A stretch of DNA of 6,880 nucleotides, from NCBI GenBank assembly GCA_017484235.1, contig JAFUTM010000319.1, forward strand, positions 1-6,880. Reading direction: 5' to 3'. This DNA is from Selenomonadaceae bacterium. Its GTDB lineage: Bacteria; Bacillota; Negativicutes; Selenomonadales; Selenomonadaceae. The notes under the pieces were generated by a model that had not been told where the DNA came from, searched no databases, and saw nothing but the letters and a program-made list of their open reading frames with translations. Shown here in pieces: positions 5,827 to 6,880 of the stretch. Made by a program: the position numbers and the translations under genes. Each line of letters begins with the position of its first letter. Positions within the stretch are counted from its first letter, which is position 1.

Positions 5827-6880
5827 TTATGCGATTGTATGCAGCTGAATTGAACTTGTGCCGCCTTCACCATATTTAATGCCGCTTGTCAGTACGGTTA
5901 AGTCGCCCTTGCTTACTATTCCGTGTTCCATCGCGCTTTTAGCCGAGAATTTAATCATATCCTCTGGATTCATCCAAGGCACGCCTGGTATAGTCATAAC
6001 GCCCCAGCGTAAGTTAAGATGACGCGCTACCATATAATTCGGGCAGAACGCAACTATATCGGCTTTTGGTCTGTATTTAGAGACGACTCTTGTTGTGTAA
6101 CCTGATTTAGTCGGCGTGATTATTGCCTTTGCATCAAGCTCATACGCAAGCTGCACAGTCGCGTGTGCAATTGCGTCCGTCTGTGAATATTTATGTCCTA
6201 AGCCTTTTGTCAAGAAGATTTCTTTATATCTCAGCGATTCTTCCATTCTGAGTGCGATACGATTCATTGTTGCCGCTGCTTCTACTGGATATTTGCCGCT
6301 TGCTGTCTCGCCGCTAAGCATTATCGCATCTGCTCCGTCTAAAATGGCGTTGCCTACGTCACTGACTTCTGCTCGCGTTGGGCGTGGATTCGTCGTCATT
6401 GACTCTAACATCTGCGTTGCAACTATGACTGGTTTGCCCGCTTCGTTACATTTTTTGATTATCTTCTTTTGGATTATTGGCACATCTTCAGCCGGTATCT
6501 CAACGCCTAAGTCACCGCGTGCTACCATTATGCCGTCCGCTGCCGCGATTATTTCATCTATATTTTGTACGCCTGCGAGGTTCTCTATCTTCGGTATGAT
6601 TTCCATGTGTCCGCCGTGTCTCGCCACTAAGTCGCGTATCTGCTCTACGTCCGACGCACGCTGTATAAACGACGCCGCGATAAAGTCCATATCATTTTCT
6701 ATGCCGAAGATTATATCTTTTTCGTCTTGTTCACTTATCGCCGGCAGTCCAAGCTCGACGCCTGGTGCCGCAACACGTTTGCGCGTACTCATCTTGCCGC
6801 TGTTTAGTATTGTCGTCACTATATCTTTATCTTTGATTTCGTCAACTAATATTTCAACAAGTCCGTCACTGAGAAGCAGC
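5827..6880 (-). CDS. pyk: Pyruvate kinase (5' part beyond the right edge)
   Basis: Final ATP-forming step of glycolysis: phosphoenolpyruvate + ADP to pyruvate + ATP, cytoplasmic, usually a homotetramer. The frame is open to the window edge; the GTG at 6819 is internal, since 20 further codons upstream encode typical pyruvate kinase sequence (LLLSDGLVEI). About 350 residues are visible; by comparison with the 470-residue E. coli PykF about 120 N-terminal residues are missing. Seen in order: the end of the lid (B) domain, VAAPGVELGLPA, the signature IIPKIENLAG with catalytic lysine codon at 6589-6591, VARGDLGVEIP, ATQMLESMTTNPRPTRAE, DAIMLSGETASGKYP, and a full C-terminal allosteric domain. It ends right after that domain, so it lacks the extra PEP-utiliser-like extension of Bacillus enzymes. 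A strong terminator follows, which separates it from the secG unit. Confidence 0.96.
   Translation of the reverse strand, partial: LLLSDGLVEILVDEIKDKDIVTTILNSGKMSTRKRVAAPGVELGLPAISEQDEKDIIFGIENDMDFIAASFIQRASDVEQIRDLVARHGGHMEIIPKIENLAGVQNIDEIIAAADGIMVARGDLGVEIPAEDVPIIQKKIIKKCNEAGKPVIVATQMLESMTTNPRPTRAEVSDVGNAILDGADAIMLSGETASGKYPVEAAATMNRIALRMEESLRYKEIFLTKGLGHKYSQTDAIAHATVQLAYELDAKAIITPTKSGYTTRVVSKYRPKADIVAFCPNYMVARHLNLRWGVMTIPGVPWMNPEDMIKFSAKSAMEHGIVSKGDLTVLTSGIKYGEGGTSSIQLHTIA

Noticed and set aside
6817..6819. GTG as the pyk start codon
   Set aside because: Twenty codons upstream continue typical pyruvate kinase sequence to the window edge, so the real start lies outside.

Overview
The window looks like bacterial chromosome from a moderately AT-rich member of the Bacillota. 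The main evidence is the order secG - carboxylesterase - rnr on one strand, a neighbourhood widespread in that phylum, together with purine-rich Shine-Dalgarno sites and intrinsic terminators. A large membrane dCache-HAMP-GGDEF protein next to it would suit a Negativicutes or Clostridia lineage, but that is a guess from family knowledge. No phage, transposase, CRISPR or tRNA/rRNA gene was seen.

Layout. At the left edge, on the plus strand, is a diguanylate cyclase gene cut off at its 5' end (2-2041). It converges on a minus-strand block. A 132-bp convergent gap (2042-2173) holds two hairpins that appear to serve as crossed terminators, one per strand. Read in their own direction, the minus-strand genes are: pyk (pyruvate kinase, N terminus beyond the right edge, 6880-5827); a strong intrinsic terminator; a promoter with a perfect TATAAT and an overlapping palindrome; secG (5657-5421); an Est30-type carboxylesterase (5421-4654); a 73-bp inverted-repeat element; a PaaI-type hotdog thioesterase (4587-4180); and rnr (4180-2174).

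The last four genes look like one transcription unit started at about 5714. secG/esterase and thioesterase/rnr are each joined by a TAATG stop-start overlap with no good ribosome site for the second gene, which implies translational coupling. Between esterase and thioesterase the coupling is broken by the AT-rich inverted repeat, which also encodes the last eight codons and stop of the esterase; the thioesterase has its own strong Shine-Dalgarno. The products are functionally mixed: protein export, ester hydrolysis, acyl-CoA hydrolysis and RNA decay.

Nothing here amounts to a new biological system. The points most worth a second look are the repeat that forms the esterase 3' end, the short RNase R without its N-terminal helix-turn-helix domain, the palindrome at the secG start site, and the crossed terminators.
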